From: Bugula neritina
Taxonomy: Eukaryota > Bryozoa > Gymnolaemata > Cheilostomatida > Bugulidae
DNA length: 64,000 nucleotides
Assembly: GCA_964035545.1 (NCBI GenBank)
Contig: OZ037769.1
Location: 15,304,633-15,368,632 of the forward strand
Direction of reading: 5' to 3'
Within the stretch, counting starts at the first letter, position 1, and each line of letters starts with the position of its first letter. Below are positions 53,101 to 64,000 of the stretch, in pieces. The notes under the pieces were generated by a model. It was not told the origin of the DNA. It saw only the letters and a list, made by a program, of their open reading frames with translations, and made no database searches. The position numbers were made by a program, and so were the translations under genes.

Positions 53101-54171
53101 ATACCATAATTAGCAGACACTCCGCCGGCCTCGTCACAGCATGTCACCTGAACCAATAGCAACCTGATTTACACAACCACTAGGTGGCAGCACATCTCAG
53201 ACAACAAATACTGTGTTATCATGACTGCATATGCGAATGGATGCCCATATAGATTAATTTGTGCTTGCAGCTTGCATTAACTTATGATTATGGTTTCCAT
53301 CTATGTAAGTATTTCCGTTATGCAAATGAAACATCCATTCGCTTAACGTCAATGATGAAAATGTAGTGAAATAGCAAGCACTACTGGAGTTGTGCACTTT
53401 TTATTTACAGGTAAGTCGACATTTCAACATGCTTTAAAGTAAGTAAAATCGTGACATGTTTGCAATAAGCACAAAGAAACATCAATCACATCAACAGCTT
53501 CATGAGTTGACGAATACTTAATAGTTTCAGCAAACCTTATCATTCAGAACAATTCCGTTTCTCTTGGCCCAGCTTAGGAATTTCTGAAGCTGCGTGGAAT
53601 GTGATGACTCAGTTGGAGTGTCAGTAGCGGTGGTAGTAATCAAAGTCGGTGTGCCTAAAGATCAATAGTCAATAAAATTTTACTGATGGTAATCACGAAT
53701 CTGCTTAGTTAAAATATAAAATCTCCAAGTAGATTGGTGTTTAAAATATTCATCTAAACATAACATGAAAAGTAGGTCTAATAAAAAATAGTTTTACCCA
53801 ACTTATTGTTCATGCATTTTATCAATTGCAAAGATTTTCTATAAAAAGTTATCATCCCGAAGCTTCTAAATTCTAAAACCAGTCAACTGAACTTTCAGAT
53901 AAAATATACAACAATAATTCCTATACTTGGCTAAGTTGTACTGCATTTGGTGAAAATAACAGAGTTTGCAATAATTTAAAAACCAAGTTTATCTCTTTGG
54001 TTATTATACAGCCAATCAAATGTTCATGAGTGGCACATGTGACTGGCAGGAAATGGTGACAGTTTTACCCTTACCAGATCCATCCGTTTCCAAATTCCCA
54101 TGCCATTCATCTTTAGTTCTCTGTGAGCGTTGAGCACGCGATGTTTGCTTTCGTCGAGGTGTTTTTGGCAT
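47160..54171 (-). CDS. SETD6: SETD6-type protein-lysine N-methyltransferase (12 exons, 513 aa)
   Basis: Exons in coding order: 54171-54075, 53654-53536, 53147-52997, 52641-52494, 51038-50910, 50295-50195, 50013-49862, 49473-49285, 48980-48861, 48614-48476, 48081-48036, 47310-47160; every junction is in phase. After a basic N-terminus, FLSWAKRNGI and NYGMMAADDIKKGENIFILPR match the start of a RuBisCO-methyltransferase-type split SET domain. The SAM-binding core is MADLLNH at about residues 268-274 followed by VPDHNAEL (exon 7). The catalytic Tyr lies in GEEIYNTYGKISNYTLLLMYGF (about 300-321). MADLLNHV-x-x-HNA and NTYG favour SETD6 over SETD3/SETD4. The C-terminal part is the Rubis-substrate-binding-like helical domain, with an acidic stretch (DSDEDEGWLSGDEE) in exon 10. 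SETD6 is a mono-methyltransferase of nuclear substrates such as RelA in vertebrates. Confidence 0.87.
47905..48026 (+). repeat. Short minisatellite, CACGATATATCAAGTAAATA-type units
   Basis: About four imperfect copies of a 27-31-bp unit containing CGATATATC and AAATACA-CACACA, in the last intron of SETD6 ending close to the donor of exon 11 (48035). Confidence 0.8.
48131..48384 (+). repeat. 25-bp minisatellite, about 10 copies, followed by a poly-C run
   Basis: Units of GACAACTCCTAATATATACAA plus GACA, few mismatches, in intron 10 of SETD6. A run of about 16 C (48391-48406) follows directly. Confidence 0.95.
48680..48882 (+). repeat. 28-29-bp minisatellite spanning the SETD6 exon 9 / intron 9 boundary
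   Basis: Seven units of CACTCACCTTGAGTATAGACTATGAGT type. On the coding (minus) strand each unit contains CTCAAG/gtgagt, a consensus donor. The right-most unit overlaps the real end of exon 9 (48861), so the array is made of copies of the exon end plus donor. Only use of the first donor keeps the frame; the next 15 nt run into an in-frame TAG. Confidence 0.9.
50367..50523. mobile_element. Small MITE, copy 1 (about 157 bp)
   Basis: Starts TAGGAGCAGTAGTGGAGAAATTGAGA and ends with the inverse TCTCAATCTCTCCATTACTGCACCTA. The centre holds GTTTGGGGCGCAGG and AAAACATAACTTATGCTACATTTC. It lies in intron 5 of SETD6. Three related copies lie in other SETD6 introns. Confidence 0.8.
50537..50773 (+). 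repeat. 16-bp minisatellite, about 15 copies
   Basis: Near-perfect AGTCACATTAGTTAAT units in intron 5 of SETD6, adjoining the MITE copy. A single T-to-A-type variant (TAATAATCAC) occurs near the right end. Confidence 0.95.
51058..51202. mobile_element. Small MITE, copy 2 (inverted)
   Basis: Begins TTGGTGCAGTAACGAAGAAATTGAGAAAAGC and ends CTATCTCAATTTTTCCACTTTG. The interior TTATGTTCTCGCGAGAATTT corresponds in inverse to copy 3. It lies 20 bp beyond the acceptor end of SETD6 exon 5. Confidence 0.7.
52230..52398. mobile_element. Small MITE, copy 3
   Basis: TTAGGAGCAGTAGTGGAAAAATTGAGATAGCC at the left, TTTCAATTTCTCTATTACTGTACCTA at the right. Same internal GGTTTGGGGCGAGGG and AACATAAC blocks as copy 1. 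In SETD6 intron 4. Confidence 0.8.
52710..52800. mobile_element. Small MITE, copy 4 (truncated)
   Basis: Only the left half is present: TTAGGAGCAGTAGTGGAGAAATTGAGATAGCC to GATTTGGGGTGCAGGC. In SETD6 intron 3, about 70 bp from the exon 4 acceptor. Confidence 0.7.
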
Positions 54172-56303
54172 TATTGATGGAAAAAAATTACTAGACAAAA
54201 CCAATAATATTACATATTTAATCAATTAAAAACTACAAATGAATTTGTTATAATTTCTTTAAAGCTGAAAATCAAGTAAAAATAGTTAAATAGATAACTA
54301 TAAGTGCTTTTTGCAGATTACAATTTATTTAATCTCCAAAATTAAGGCATTCACAGAGTCAGAGTGTTTAGAGATTTACTTTTCTATTTTTATTTCAATT
54401 GACTTTCTAGAATACCAAAATTATTATTTGTAGATGATTTTTTTAAAAAGTGCAAACAGTAATTGCATTTAATGTTATTACATGTATTAGTATTACTAAA
54501 AAGTAACAAAGAAAAATTAATATTGTGAGTGAAGTCATCAAACTTCCAAAAGGACATAAAGTGATAATCATAATAATAAAATTAAAGTTGTGTCAGTTTA
54601 CTTCATTTAGTACACACCAGCAAATTATGACCCAACATTAAAGTTTGCTCAAAATCCATTGAAATTTACTATACATGGTATTTTTATGTGCTGGTTTTAA
54701 CTATAACACATAACAGAAAAGGCTGGGAGAGGATTCCCCAACATTAAAGCACAGTTCATTGTCATATGCACTTAATATTCTATATGTGCAGACGTTACGA
54801 AAAAACCCTAACGGTCCATAACCAAAACTAGCTGAATAATTAGGGAAAAACATGGGAAATAAAGTAAAATTAAAAAGAACTTTGATTATTTAGGTGTATT
54901 TATTGGTGTTTTGCTAGTTTTGGCCAAAAAACCATGTTCATTACAAGCTAAATTGTGAAAAATAGCCAAAAACTGAAGATTTCGAGTGTGTACTAAATTA
55001 AGTAAAATGACCCAGTTACAGAGAATCAGCAAAATAAACTTCAGTATCAAAATCACTATCAGTGCTGAAAGTAAAGGCAAGAGATTGAGAAAGAGAAAGT
55101 GAAAGTCAAAGATGATAACATTGGACTAGGTGGAGCTGGATTAGTGGATGAACATCATAACTATAAGAATAAGATTAGATATCGATATGAAACTGAAAGT
55201 GTGGGAAACAAAACAGAAAAAAGTGAGAAAATGCGATCACAGTGACAATGAGTAGCAGTATGAGTATCAGTATGACACAGGGCCATGTGATAGAATGACA
55301 CCATAATGATAATAATAAAAATTAGATGAAAATTATTGAGTTTAAATAATCATTAGATAAATAAGTATAACTAATAAGTTGACTGTTGGTGTTACTGTTA
55401 CTGTTAGTGTTAACTGTTAATCATTTTGACAGACAGCTTTAACTTTAAGTTAAACTTAATATCAAAGTAATACTAATTGAGTTAAACTTGGTTATCTTAA
55501 TCCTTATCCCAAACTAAGTCTAATCACTATGACAGTCAGTGTCACAGTATGACTATGCAGTATGACTACTACTACTAGTTAAGGTTATCAATAAATACTA
55601 AATACTAATTAGTAACACTAACAGTAATACTAACCGTAACTACTAACAGTAACAGTAACTCACTAACACTAGAAGTAGAAGTAAAACTGATACTCATACT
55701 GATACTGATACTCACTTACTGATACTGATAGTGATAGTGATAGCCAGTGCAGTGAGAAAATGTCATCCAATTTACTTTTGCAAATTGAAAATATAAATTC
55801 TAGGTTCTTACTATTCATGTAATCATGAAGTATAAACTGTAAGTTTAAATTTAAATAAATAGATAAATATAATACACTAAAACTAAAAGTAAATGTAAGT
55901 CGACAACCCGTTTGGCGAAAATTATTTACGTTGGCATTGAGCAAGCACGTTGACTTTAGCGGTAAAAACGTTTCAAGTATTCGACCTTTTCTTGTTCAAC
56001 ATGCTAGTATAAGATTAGGTAAGATAACTCCAAATAATGAATGTTTGTAATGTTGATAGTCATTGTTATTATTATTACCATCTAAAATAAAGGTTCTTAT
56101 TTGTGCTGTTATTGTCAGATTGTCAACGTACCAATGTATCAAACTCGAATCATCAATTCCCAGTTTCTTTATGTGCATTCACTCCATATGCAGCCATCAC
56201 AAAATATTCATCTGTGCCAAAGCGAAGGTGTTATAACTCAATGCATAGCAGCCCTATCATTCTACCACTATTAGCCTAAAGGGTATTCTAGAGAGTTTTC
56301 CCC

Positions 56304-56333
56304 GGGGAGGGGGAGGGGGAGGGGGAAGAGGGG
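56304..56333 (+). other. G-quadruplex-type motif
   Basis: Six runs of four or five G separated mainly by single A (GGGGAGGGGGAGGGGG...), in an AT-rich region. This fits the strictest intramolecular quadruplex pattern on the + strand. Confidence 0.8.
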
Positions 56334-58309
56334 ATATTTTGCTCATTCACAATAATGCTTAATTTACACTTATTATCAGCTTATTGTGCCAAGAGTAGTG
56401 TATAAAATTATTCTTATATTATAGAGCATGTATATAGTAGGAGGTATTTTAAAATGTAGGTATTATGATAAAGTAAAAAATATGAACAGAGTACTAAAGA
56501 AAAGTCATGGAAAGCTTGATTAGAAAATTTGAGAATGAAGAGTGCTTTCCAATTTACTGCTGTGGTTTAAAAATCTTGAATGTCATATACGGAATTTGAA
56601 TTATCATAATTCAATAAGAACTGTTGTTGGTCAATCTTTAGTTTATACAAGTCTTATGATAGCTTATATTGAAATAGCTATGATTGCCAGTTTAGTAAAA
56701 CACTTGTACTTTTTAGTTGGTTGTTTGCAAACTGCTTTTAGTGTCACAACTGCATTTGATAGGCAATGTGATTGGAAAGATAACTCTATTGTTTAAATGT
56801 CATGCTTTCAACTCTTCCTATTATAAAGAGAGGTAATTGAGTTTCCTTTCTACACCAGTCAATCTTCCTGCGTAGACATTTTGCGAAATATTTGTCTTTT
56901 GATTTTAAATTAGCGTCTAGAACTGGGTGGTGCTCATTGCAACTCAGTCAATGTCTGATAAAGCATATCTAATATTTGTTTTTTATCCAATTTCCTGAAA
57001 GGCTGTTTGCATGGTGTATGCATGTCAATACATTATCAATTGACAAGTGAGATACTTACAGTCGATTATAGAAAAATTAATTTGTTTCATTTTTTAATTA
57101 TTAATTATTAATAAATTAAATGAAAATAGGTTTAGATAACATTGTAAAAATCATTAACTTAAAGGTTTGATAAGGGGTAATTGTACAGCCATCTAAACGC
57201 CATTATCACTCCAGTTTCCATTTATATTTGAGGACTGCCATTGCACGTAATGCATATAAAGCTTTCTAAGGTGTACGTAAATCGACGCTTGGCTATTGAT
57301 TGTTTGTATGTAAGTTTACAGTTCAGAGGGAAATGGCTAGTTGATCGTTCCCTGTGATTTACAATAAACAACTAAAGAGCTATCAATAGTGTTAAACAAT
57401 ATACCCATGAAATCGCTCTCAATCTATCTTGCCAACAAGCACAATAGAAATTTATCATGCCATTCGTAGTTGTAAGCTTTAATGAAAAGCTTACAATTCA
57501 CTTGTAGTCTTGTAACTGTGTTTTGTAAGTTACCAGTTATTGTTTAAAGCGAGACAATGACATTATTTCAATTAGCTAACTATAGTTTTCAAGTTAACCA
57601 GGCTTTCTAATACCACCTGAACACTCAGCCCACTAAAAGTTGAGTTAAAAAGTTTTAGAATCTCTGGCACACTCTATTAATGTATTTTAAAAGTTTAAAA
57701 TATTAAATTAGAAGTTTAATATTAAAAGTTATAAATTCCAGTTTTTAAGCCAGATCAGTAGTTAAGGTGTGTGTTGCAGAATAGTGTGTAAGAAAATTCA
57801 GTGATAATTAGCATTAGTTTTATGATATCACAAACTCTATGCAAAGCCTAATGTCTATAAATGTCATCAATATGGGCGCAAAGTTTGTTATAAAACTGTA
57901 GACTGTTTGAGCATAAAACCCTCAAGCATCATGTAGATGATATCTAAGATATAGTATATGGATATTTTAATGAAGTATGTTAATAATTTTTAGTCCAATG
58001 GCCAGATCTAAGACTACTAAAAGCAGTGACAGCATTCAAAATGGTGCAGAGAACTAAATGATTATACAATATAATATAAGTGATGAAAAGGCTGACTGGT
58101 GACACATGATGGAAGTGCTTTGATTACAGTGGGTGTAGTGCTGTGCACTTGTAGGCACCTGTTACATGTCTACGTAGCAGTTCTGTTAACACCATCTTCT
58201 ATACTCTTAGAATAAATAGTTTCCAGTTACATTCTGTGTAGTGTAGTGTAACTTGTAATGTAGTATAATGTAGTATAGTATAGGTTGGTGTAGTGTGGTG
58301 TAGTGTAGT

Positions 58310-58510
58310 GTAGTGTAGTGTGGTGTAGTGTGGTGTGGTGTGGTGTGGTGTGGTGTGGTGTGGTGTGGTGTGGTGTGGTGTGGTGTGGTGTGGTGTGGTG
58401 TGGTGTGGTGTGGTGTGGTGTGGTGTGGTGTGGTGTGGTGTGGTGTGGTGTGGTGTGGTGTGGTGTGGTGTGGTGTGGTGTGGTGTGGTGTGGTGTAGTG
58501 TAGTGTAGAG
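58310..58510 (+). repeat. (GGTGT)n pentanucleotide array
   Basis: About 40 copies of GGTGT, nearly pure from 58325 to 58494, with AGTGT variants at both borders. Its open frames on both strands are repeat artefacts. Confidence 0.97.
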
Positions 58511-59305
58511 TAGTAACAGATAGTATAGGTACGGATACATTGTCTGATATTTTATTTATTACTGTAATTAGCTTTTTCTCACCTAGCTGTTTAACCTTAT
58601 TGCAGCTTATTTTAGTTGTCATATTGTTGTATAAATTTTTAGTTTTTTTTTCCTTAATCTTCTAACAAACATTTAGTGCGCATACAAAGTATCTTTAAGT
58701 TATGCTGATAAAATAGTGCAGCCAATGGTTTACTAGCTGCAGTTGATTAAACATTGTGAGCACAGCTGTTTTGAAGTGTTTCACAATGTTATAATAACTA
58801 GAACTTTGTATGCACATGAATATAGGCTCTGGGGGTCTTTTCAGTTTAGAAAAGCAAAAAATCATGTTATCATTTTTCAGCTGCATAAATTCCCATTGAC
58901 TTCAATCCTTATTTTATTTTTGGCATTAAAGCTGGGTATTTTCTGTAATATAGTTGGAATGATAACCTCCTTTAATTTAGTTCAACCAGTTCTATTCTAT
59001 AGCACGTGTATTATTATAGTTGGATAGAAATTCAGTTCACCTTCTCAGCTACCGGAGCTCTTTTGTTTCTACATTGATATGTAGCTTGCTTTTCACAGTC
59101 TAGTAATCATTCACAATAGGGGTGCCATGCATGCCGCCCGGCTATTCTATACAGTATACTAGTAATCACACAGCTACTGCTACTTAGCAACACGTACACT
59201 GTGAAGGGTCTATTGCGAGCAGCTTGACTGGTCCATTACTCGCGGCAGCAGACATACTCTGGCAGCACTTATCCAGCTTCTTACCAACTAATATTCTTCT
59301 CTACA

Positions 59306-62300
59306 ATGGGTTGCGGAGGTTCTACGGCGGCTGGAGATCCTAAGAGTGGGGGCTCCTCCAAGGGAGCCTATAAATGTAAGTCTCTACAGTATTTTGTTAT
59401 GTCTGATTCTGACTGTATAGTAGGAGCTAGTTTCTTATCCTTCAACTTTTGCTTATCAACTGAACTATTTGCCTGTAGATTAAAAATTGATCAACACATG
59501 CAGATATGAAATGTAAACAACCTTTCATCTGAATTTAAGATTTTTAGCCACTTTGTGTTAGAATGAGGTGTTTTGGAATTTTTAATTTCAACTAGATTTG
59601 ACTTTAGAAATATTAGCATTACCTCCCATGTACAGCGTAGGTAGGTTATAGAGAAGAGCGTTTGCAGCAGTAAATATCTGATTGTTAGGGATCTGTTTTA
59701 TTATTGCTTTATTTGCATCACTTTGTTACTTACTTTAAGGCATGGCATTACATTTCTACCAAAGCTGATATACAAGATACATCTAATTTGAATTTGAGAT
59801 ATTAAAAAATAATAAATTGCCCATTTTTGAAGCAGCAGCTTGTATTTCGACTAAGCAAACTGTAAGTCTATATACTTACAATTTAAAACCATTAGCAATA
59901 AAAAACTGGAACATTTTTTTCAAAGTGTCAGGTTTTTCGCTTTTCAGGCCATATTATTTGTACGTTGGCAATAACAGCAGTAGGTTAGTTAATCTTCATC
60001 CAGTAGTATAGTTTGTGGTACACAATGTTGCCAGTAAAATCCACCACTGACTTAACGTCAGAGCAGGTATAATAATAGTTTATACTTCTAAATGTAATGC
60101 TCTTTGGCCTTATTCAACAATCTCCTTTGTAAACCTCGAGATATATTGTCTCAAAGAAATGTCAATGTTAAAATTTAATAGCCAAACATCAATACTTTTG
60201 TGTCTTTGTAACGCAAGCTTTTAGTTTCTGTATAAAGAAAGCTTTCAGTGCTGCTATAGTGTATAGCTGTGTGTAACTTGGAAGATATTTATTAGCTTGT
60301 GTTTACTGAGTAACTTTAGCTGTCACTGTTTTATGTACAGCTGCCATTAGTTTCAACTGGCAATAATTAGCTGCCATTTTAAAACCTACATACCTACCTA
60401 TATATGTATATGTATATATGTATATATTGTATGCACACACTAAATAAGTTTCTACCAATATTAATCAATTTGTTTAATTTTTTGTAGCTGATGGAAAGTA
60501 AGTATAACCAATTGTTTTAGTGTCAACCCTAACCAAGCACTACCTTTGTATTTCTAAAACACTATAGTTTTTATTTGTTTGTGCCTTAATCCCTGCTTGA
60601 TCCTTTGTAACCTTTCTAATTTAGGTACATCTAAAATCAAATGTCAAATAGAGGCCCAAAATCTAAATCAGTATTCTGTAACTTAAAATAAGCTTAAAAA
60701 AAATTCTTAAAGAAGAAGGATTGGAATGAGCAGATGTTTGAGTTTTAGGTATTGAAATATTAGCAGACTAAGATTATGTAACTGGGACCGTGTTTTCTCT
60801 TGTTATAGTTACTCAACTGCTCTCTATTGAATTGATATGATATCGATTTGCCTTTAACAATGAATCATTGTTTCTCAATTGATAAAACTACTCAGTTTGT
60901 GTAAATAGCAAATAAATATTCTGGTATTGGCATGATTTAAAAATCAATAGACGTTAGATACAAGTTGGTCAACTGATTCTGATTGTCTTGGTGCACATGT
61001 AACCTAACAAAGTTGAATTATGCCGTTTAGCTTGACTGCCATTTGAATCACTTTTGTTCTCTTTAGCGTGTCTAATGATTTTTTTCAATTTGCTTCTATG
61101 AGTCTTTTGTTTATTTTGTTGTAATGCTGTGTGGTGAGTCTTTAGGTAGGAGCTTTTCATGCAAAGTTTTCAGCCAATGACAACGTTGAAGAATAAAGTT
61201 GTACAAATTCTCTAAAACTGTTTTGACTTCAAGTTAAATAGTTGTCATAAACATTTATTTAGTAAACAAACTAATTATAATTAATTGTAAAAAATATTAA
61301 AAAAGGTTTTTCTTCATATAGAAATGAAGCGGTAGAGCTTTTCATTGGTCCATAGTACATTACCTGGACTTCAGTTGAAGATTATCTGTCAGGCATTTTC
61401 TTTAGAGTTTAAAAACATGAAAATTAGTGTCTATGTAAACTCTTTATAACTGTGTGTCTTCTAGCTAACATAAATTTAATATAACAAATTTAAGTACACA
61501 AAGGAACAAATTACAAACCTATTTGAATTTTAAGCTCCTATAGAATTTCTTTGGAATAACAAATATTTTTAGCATATGGTGTGTGTGTAGAAATTTAGCT
61601 AATAATTTTTTGCAGTAATTTAGGCAGCCTATAATTTATTCGAGAGCAGCTGTATAACAAAGATGATAAATTCCTAAAAAGGACCCGAGGTTTTTTTCTT
61701 AGTAAAAGTTATGTTAGCACTTAAAGCATTACTTCAAGAATTAACTGAACCATGGTCATTCTTAGAGATGCTAGCATGAAAATATATGTCTTAGACTTGT
61801 GAATCAATTCCCAGTAGACCCATTAGGGGTGCCCTGGAGAGCACCCAGACATAATTATTGTTTTACAGTCACTCAAACTACTGTATGTTGTCAGCTCTCA
61901 TAAAAACATGTAACATTAGAGTCCTTGCAAAACCATGGCTGCGAAAGAGTTTAACCACACTGCCACACTGCTGTAGTATGGTATTATATACTTTTTGTTG
62001 ACACATATAAAAGATCATCACTCTTGAATTAAGAAATATTGCAGCAGTTCCAATATGTGCTTTTTATCACACCTATTGATTTTCTGCTTTTGAAATTTTA
62101 CTATTCAACCTGTGATACTCCAAATTAAAAGGCATGCATGTTGGAGCTGCCAGTGTTCTATAACATAATAGGCACATTCTTAGTTAGTGAGCTGCTTCAC
62201 AGTCAAATATGCTTCGTGTTTCTGGGTTTAAATAGCCTATAGTACACGTCTGTGGTGTTTTCTAAAGGATCGATGGGTATCCAAACCTGGAAGGCCACAC

Positions 62301-63791
62301 CCACATCCTGTCTAGGAATCTCACTCCAGCTCTCTACAACAAGCTGAAAGATCTGAAGACAAACAGTGGCTGTACTCTAGACTACTGTATGAGAGGCGGA
62401 ATGAACAACCCTAACTTCTCCGTCGGTATGTTCACTGCATGACTCAAATCACTTTACCCAAAGCAACAAGGCTAACTTTTCTGAAAAAAAAATTTCTGGA
62501 GCTGTAAGTCACATATATTGTTTTGTTCATCAAAGTTGGACAATTCTAAATTATATAAATAATATAAAAGTTTTATTTAAGCGATAGCTCTAAATGGCAA
62601 ATTAAATTAAATTTTTATTCCTTATGAAAAGATAATTGTACTTAATCTCTAAAGTATAAATCTCAGTCGGTCTTTAAATAGAAAAGATAACTTCCCTTAT
62701 TCTCCTTGTTTGTCATCTTTAATACTTCTTTGTATCATTGTTTTAAATTTATAAAAAAACAGTGGCTAAATGATGGCACATAAATTTCTTTTTATAATAC
62801 TTTAAGTTGTAAAACTTTAACATATCTAGTTTTTAGTACGCAGAAAGTACCTAATTTCAATTACTGGGCTCTAATTTAGTTTTTTAAACTATTACATACA
62901 CTTCTACAAGATTTTAGTAAATTACACCATAAGAAATAATTCGAGCATTTTGTTACTGCTTATAGGTGTTACAATGGGAGATGAAGAATCTTACACTCTG
63001 TTCGGAGATGTGCTGTTTGGTGTCATTGAAGACAGACATGTTGGGTTCAAGAGAACTGACATCCATAAGAGAGATCTTGACTTCTCTAAGCTGGAGGGAG
63101 GAGATCTTGACCCCAACTATGTCCTTTCTAGTAGAGTAAGCTTATGACTATTGATATGTGTGATGAACTCACAAATTGTTGGTTATTATCAACTGTATAT
63201 ATTGCCATGTGAAGCCTATTGTAGTGCAGTACAATGACTGCCATGTGTCTGCATGGTTTTATATTCAAATAGAATGCTTTATAGAAAGATTTGTAATTTT
63301 TCTTTACTTGAGATAAGACTGTCAGAAATAGAAGCTGTGGTCAAGTCTAACATTGCAAATGTTGTGGAAGAATTTTTCATTGTATTCAAGCTGACAAATA
63401 AATTTACAGAATAGAAAATGTAACTTTCCATTATGTAACTTTTAGTCAGTGAGTAAGCTCACTGACTAAAAGTTACATAATGGAAAGTTAGGCAGGTCAT
63501 TTTAGAACAAATAATGAGTTGCTTGAAATTCTCCCACCTTTACAAATCCTTTTTTTTAAAACACAAGCTAAAATATAGCATAAGTTTTGTACATAAAGTT
63601 TAGTAGAGAGCATGTATTGTATTTGGCATTTAACCTTTAATTAACCTTTAAATTTTCTCTGCCACACGCAGGTTAGAACCGGCAGAAACATCAGAGGGTA
63701 CTCTTTGCCTCCGTTCTGTACTAGAGGAGAAAGACGAGATGTCAAGAACATTCTACTAGATGCTTTGAGCAACCTAGAGGCTCCATTCAAA
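59306..63791 (+). CDS. Creatine-kinase-lineage phosphagen (guanidino) kinase, 5' part (runs off the window)
   Basis: Exons 59306-59375, 60488-60497 (a 10-nt microexon), 62268-62425, 62966-63135 and 63672-63791 (exon end tentative) join in phase. The N-terminus MGCGGS fits N-myristoylation at Gly2 with palmitoylation at Cys3, as in flagellar creatine kinases, so membrane or axonemal attachment is likely. The N-terminal all-alpha domain follows ([27 protein letters not shown]), then GDEESYTLF and the ATP-binding start [24 protein letters not shown], characteristic of the creatine kinase branch rather than canonical arginine kinases. These enzymes move phosphate between ATP and a guanidino compound. 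The loop between GMNNP and GDEESY is 4 residues shorter than in creatine kinases, so the substrate is open. The catalytic C-terminal domain lies beyond 64000. Confidence 0.85.
60488..60497 (+). other. 10-nt microexon of the phosphagen kinase gene
   Basis: CTGATGGAAA is framed by a poly-pyrimidine acceptor (ttttttgtag) and a strong donor (gtaagtata). It adds Ser-Asp-Gly-Lys and links phase 1 of exon 1 to phase 2 of exon 3. Skipping it would create a TGA at the junction (T + GA). Confidence 0.7.
63421..63490. repeat. Perfect inverted repeat, 33-bp arms with 4-bp loop
   Basis: 63421-63453 and 63458-63490 are exact inverse copies around TAAG, in the intron before exon 5 of the phosphagen kinase gene. 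It is too perfect for AT-rich chance pairing. Confidence 0.95.
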
Positions 63792-64000
63792 GTTGGTCAT
63801 CTCTTGAAATTATGTTTTGTGAAGTTGTTACCAGTATTGTCTTTATTTTGCAAAAAAAGTGAAAAGAGAAGTACGTAACAAAATATTACAGTGGCTACGC
63901 ACAAGCATTGAAAGCTTTTGCCAAAGTTTCCTTTTTAAGATAACCTCTAAATGTGGAACACACAGAAGGAAGCACTTTAATCTTTCTAAAGTTTATTTCT

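Larger units (their letters stand above)
54172..59305. other. 5.1-kb gene-poor region between SETD6 and the phosphagen kinase gene
   Basis: The two genes are divergent, so both promoters should lie here. No ORF carries a recognisable domain. Contents seen: runs of short related triplet-like repeats (GTTACTGTTA, ACTGATACTGATA) at 55380-55745, a G-rich tract at 56304-56333, and a pentanucleotide array at 58310-58510. Confidence 0.5.

Noticed and set aside
56542-56796. 84-aa plus-strand ORF
   Set aside because: Composition is that of random AT-rich DNA, with no domain and no neighbouring exons.
58199-58622. His-Thr-Pro repeat ORFs on the minus strand and Trp-Cys-Gly-Val on the plus strand
   Set aside because: Six-frame artefact of the (GGTGT)n array.
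61790-61870. Possible further SINE copy (GGAGAGCACCCAGACATAATTATTG resembles the SINE B body)
   Set aside because: Similarity is short, and the tRNA-like head and 3' end are not recognisable; left unannotated.

Overview
This is a window of AT-rich animal (metazoan) nuclear genome. Genes are split into many short exons with GT-AG (some GC-AG) introns, and there are SINEs, a LINE fragment, MITE-like elements, long microsatellites and minisatellites. There are no bacterial-style operons. The gene families (ependymin-related protein, SLC16-like transporters, Shisa-like proteins, LHFPL, SETD6, a creatine-kinase-lineage phosphagen kinase with an acylation signal) fit a marine invertebrate, most likely a lophotrochozoan. 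I cannot name the species.

Layout. 46-1658 (+): a complete four-exon ependymin-related secreted protein. 2362-28.4 kb (-): a head-to-tail array of SLC16/monocarboxylate-transporter-like genes. Units 1 and 2 are intact with nine coding exons (474 and 471 aa). Unit 3 is intact except for a 4-bp insertion that shifts the frame in coding exon 1. A three-exon relic lies between units 2 and 3. Comparing the units dates later insertions: a 5'-truncated LINE in unit 1, two SINEs in unit 2, and a 3.5-kb transposon with about 0.83-kb inverted repeats between unit 3 and its probable 5' non-coding exon. Unit 1 also carries a perfect 176-bp palindrome where unit 2 has a single arm.

29.1-37.5 kb (+): a six-exon Shisa-like gene (245 aa), a second shortened Shisa-like gene (104 aa) lacking two exons, and a fragment of a third. 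They diverge from the transporter array, and the region between the two gene types has itself been duplicated. 38.3-42.5 kb (-): a four-exon LHFPL tetraspan gene. 43-47 kb: no gene found, one 0.79-kb inverted-repeat element. 47.2-54.2 kb (-): a twelve-exon SETD6-type lysine methyltransferase (513 aa) whose introns hold several minisatellites and four copies of a small MITE; one minisatellite has multiplied a splice donor seven times. 54.2-59.3 kb: gene-poor with simple repeats. 59.3 kb to the right edge (+): the 5' part of a creatine-kinase-lineage phosphagen kinase with an N-myristoylation motif, a 10-nt microexon, and an arginine-kinase-like short guanidino-specificity loop.

All exon models were built by eye from splice signals, phase continuity and comparison between copies. 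None has transcript support here.
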